Shown: in pieces, positions 63,201-64,000 of the stretch
How the letters are laid out: each line of letters starts with the position of its first letter
Numbering within the stretch: position 1 is the first letter of the stretch
Assembly (NCBI GenBank): GCA_032209605.1
Contig: JASFXZ010000040.1
Coordinates: 3,534,001-3,598,000, forward strand
Source: Mactromeris polynyma
Taxonomy: Eukaryota > Mollusca > Bivalvia > Venerida > Mactridae
Direction: 5' to 3'
Length of the DNA stretch: 64,000 nt
The notes under the pieces: model-generated
The model's input: only the letters and a program-made list of their open reading frames with translations
Databases searched by the model: none
Told to the model about the DNA's origin: nothing
Translations under genes and position numbers: made by a program

Positions 63201-64000
63201 CCCCTATAAAGTATTGCAATTGTATGTGTCTATGACATTGGAAGCTAATAGCATTATTATAATATCGCCGCAGTATGGCTACTCTACGCGTTCGGTTTTT
63301 AAACAGCAATATGATATAGATCTACATGTCCATTTTGACGTAATGATGTTTAAGTACAATACTTCCCAGCCACATGCACTCGATTCAGTCCATAAAACAT
63401 AGCCAACGCAAAATAATACCCGTCAAGCTTTATGTGTTTATGTAATAGCTGGGTGTGTATTATTTGCGTTTGGATATAATTTATTGACTGAATCGAGTGT
63501 CTGTGTTCGCACCTCCGTATCGACAATCCTGAACCACACACACGCATCAACTGTATCATGACTCATAATTTTACTCAAGGTTGCATACATATTGAAACGT
63601 ACGTTTGGAGGTTAACGAATATGTGTATGGAAATCAAGGTGTTATCAGCCATTAAACCATTCCTAACATGTGAGTAGTGGTATGACCAGTAATTCTTAAT
63701 CTCGATGTTCAAGTATGATCTTTAATAACAGTAAATTTAGACATTAACGGTCGTCCACAAGATAAAAGATCCTACAGGAACATCGAAATTACGAATTATT
63801 GGTCAGAAAATTGACACCACTACTCATCTGTTCTACAAGCTTTATTCTACTGGCATCACTAATGCATCACTCGGCGAAGTATACGACATCGTACATCGAG
63901 TTATACACCGTGTTCATGACCTCACCGAAATAAATATGGATATTAAAGTAAATATACCTTGTCCTACGTGTTAACCTCTTCATTACGAGCCATGATAACC
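57291..64000 (-). CDS. FAXC-like: FAXC-like membrane-anchored GST-fold protein, copy 3 (5' end beyond window)
   Basis: Visible exons are 64000-63958 (3' part of exon 1), 62923-62791, 62129-61933, 60490-60282, 58277-58158 and 57361-57291; all are open and keep the phases of the other copies. Landmarks include LKQIPNLGHFVMKLETYL, VPWIEYND, GVGRHSNTDVHEMMENDIR, VDCAAFG and the end YWPDWDDL. The exon 3 loop reads QNSPKRK where the other two copies have QKGPKSK, and exon 4 is the longer form as in copy 2. The C-terminus is shorter than copy 2 because a stop comes right after DWDDL. Introns carry several private insertions. The start codon and promoter lie outside the window. Confidence 0.85.
57801..58128 (+). 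repeat. 164-bp tandem duplication in intron 5 of FAXC copy 3
   Basis: Units 57801-57964 and 57965-58128 begin TTCAGACAGAGAGGAAGGCT. Copies 1 and 2 have a single unit. The second unit matches the copies 1/2 version more closely, and its end lies about 30 bases from exon 5. Confidence 0.85.
58588..58880 (+). mobile_element. Dimeric tRNA-like repeat in intron 4 of FAXC copy 3
   Basis: Half-tRNA ATTCGAATCCCGGTAGCGCC at about 58,590, then a full tRNA-like unit at 58777-58848 (anticodon loop CCAGCAA, stem now mismatched ACGGA/TCAGA). The arrangement matches 48,727-48,990. Confidence 0.7.
59215..59461. other. Private insertion in intron 4 of FAXC copy 3
   Basis: Copy 2 reads directly from ATCCATCTTTT to ATAAGTGGGG. 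Copy 3 has about 247 extra bases here, with no clear inverted repeats and no gene. Confidence 0.55.
60930..61185. repeat. Dispersed repeat (GGAACGCCACAT family) in intron 3 of FAXC copy 3
   Basis: Collinear with 39,905-40,160 and 50,790-51,075, with a short deletion of the GGCAACAATAGGCCG part. Confidence 0.6.
61445..61765. other. Private segment in intron 3 of FAXC copy 3
   Basis: Replaces the stretch found in copies 1 and 2 after the CAATACAT string. AT-rich, with no coding signal and no recognisable ends. Confidence 0.45.
62170..62540. other. Private insertion in intron 2 of FAXC copy 3, with a 22-bp perfect palindrome
   Basis: About 350 bp absent from copies 1 and 2. It contains the perfect palindrome ATTTCGGTAAA/TTTACCGAAAT (62336-62357) and two further GGATTTCGGTA-like strings nearby, as in some MITE or foldback ends. 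No gene. Confidence 0.5.
63377..63499. mobile_element. Palindromic MITE in intron 1 of FAXC copy 3
   Basis: Same element and position as 52,848-52,970. Confidence 0.75.

Overview
This window looks like nuclear DNA from a lophotrochozoan animal, most likely a bivalve mollusc. It is AT-rich, its genes are split by introns with GT..AG borders, and it is crowded with repeats. Three things point to a bivalve: a PAN/apple plus fucolectin-type (F-lectin) secreted protein family, a LINE whose reverse transcriptase and C-terminal CCHC knuckle resemble those common in bivalve genomes, and tRNA-derived SINEs. The species cannot be named from sequence alone.

The window holds two tandem gene clusters. 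Cluster 1 (1 to about 35,180, + strand) is built from copies of a three-exon gene: exon 1 encodes a signal/anchor segment and a PAN/apple domain, and exons 2 and 3 encode an F-lectin-like galactose-binding fold. Gene 1 (1553-4422) and gene 3 (20830-28333) are complete and intact at 261 aa. Gene 2 (11646-12574) has only exons 2 and 3; the place of exon 1 is taken by one arm of a transposable element. The spacer after gene 1 (4431-10725) is repeated after gene 3 (28380-35180), with the same broken LINE, the same 10-11 bp minisatellite and the same 73-bp doublet. In gene 3, intron 1 carries a tRNA-like SINE and a roughly 4.5 kb foldback element that are both absent from gene 1, so the paralogues give empty and filled sites. 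A 0.6 kb element made of nested palindromes sits in the second spacer only.

Cluster 2 (about 35,800 to 64,000, - strand) is a tandem array of genes for a membrane-anchored glutathione-S-transferase/metaxin-like protein of the FAXC (failed axon connections) family. I could reconstruct all six exons of two copies with correct phase and splice sites (277 aa and 287 aa), and five full exons plus part of the first of a third copy that runs off the right edge. A relic 5' end of a fourth copy, with its TATA-like element but no start codon, lies between copies 2 and 3. The copies differ in C-terminus, in intron length and in the mobile elements they carry (LINE fragments, a hAT-type MITE, tRNA-like repeats, a 120-bp palindromic MITE), so their history can be read by presence and absence.

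Between the clusters and inside 12.6-19.3 kb I see mainly unique AT-rich DNA with MITEs, a near-perfect 718-bp tandem duplication and a LINE remnant. No convincing bacterial-type or novel multi-gene system is present. The notable points are the two lineage-style tandem expansions, the exon loss in gene 2, the nested-palindrome element and the tRNA-like repeats.
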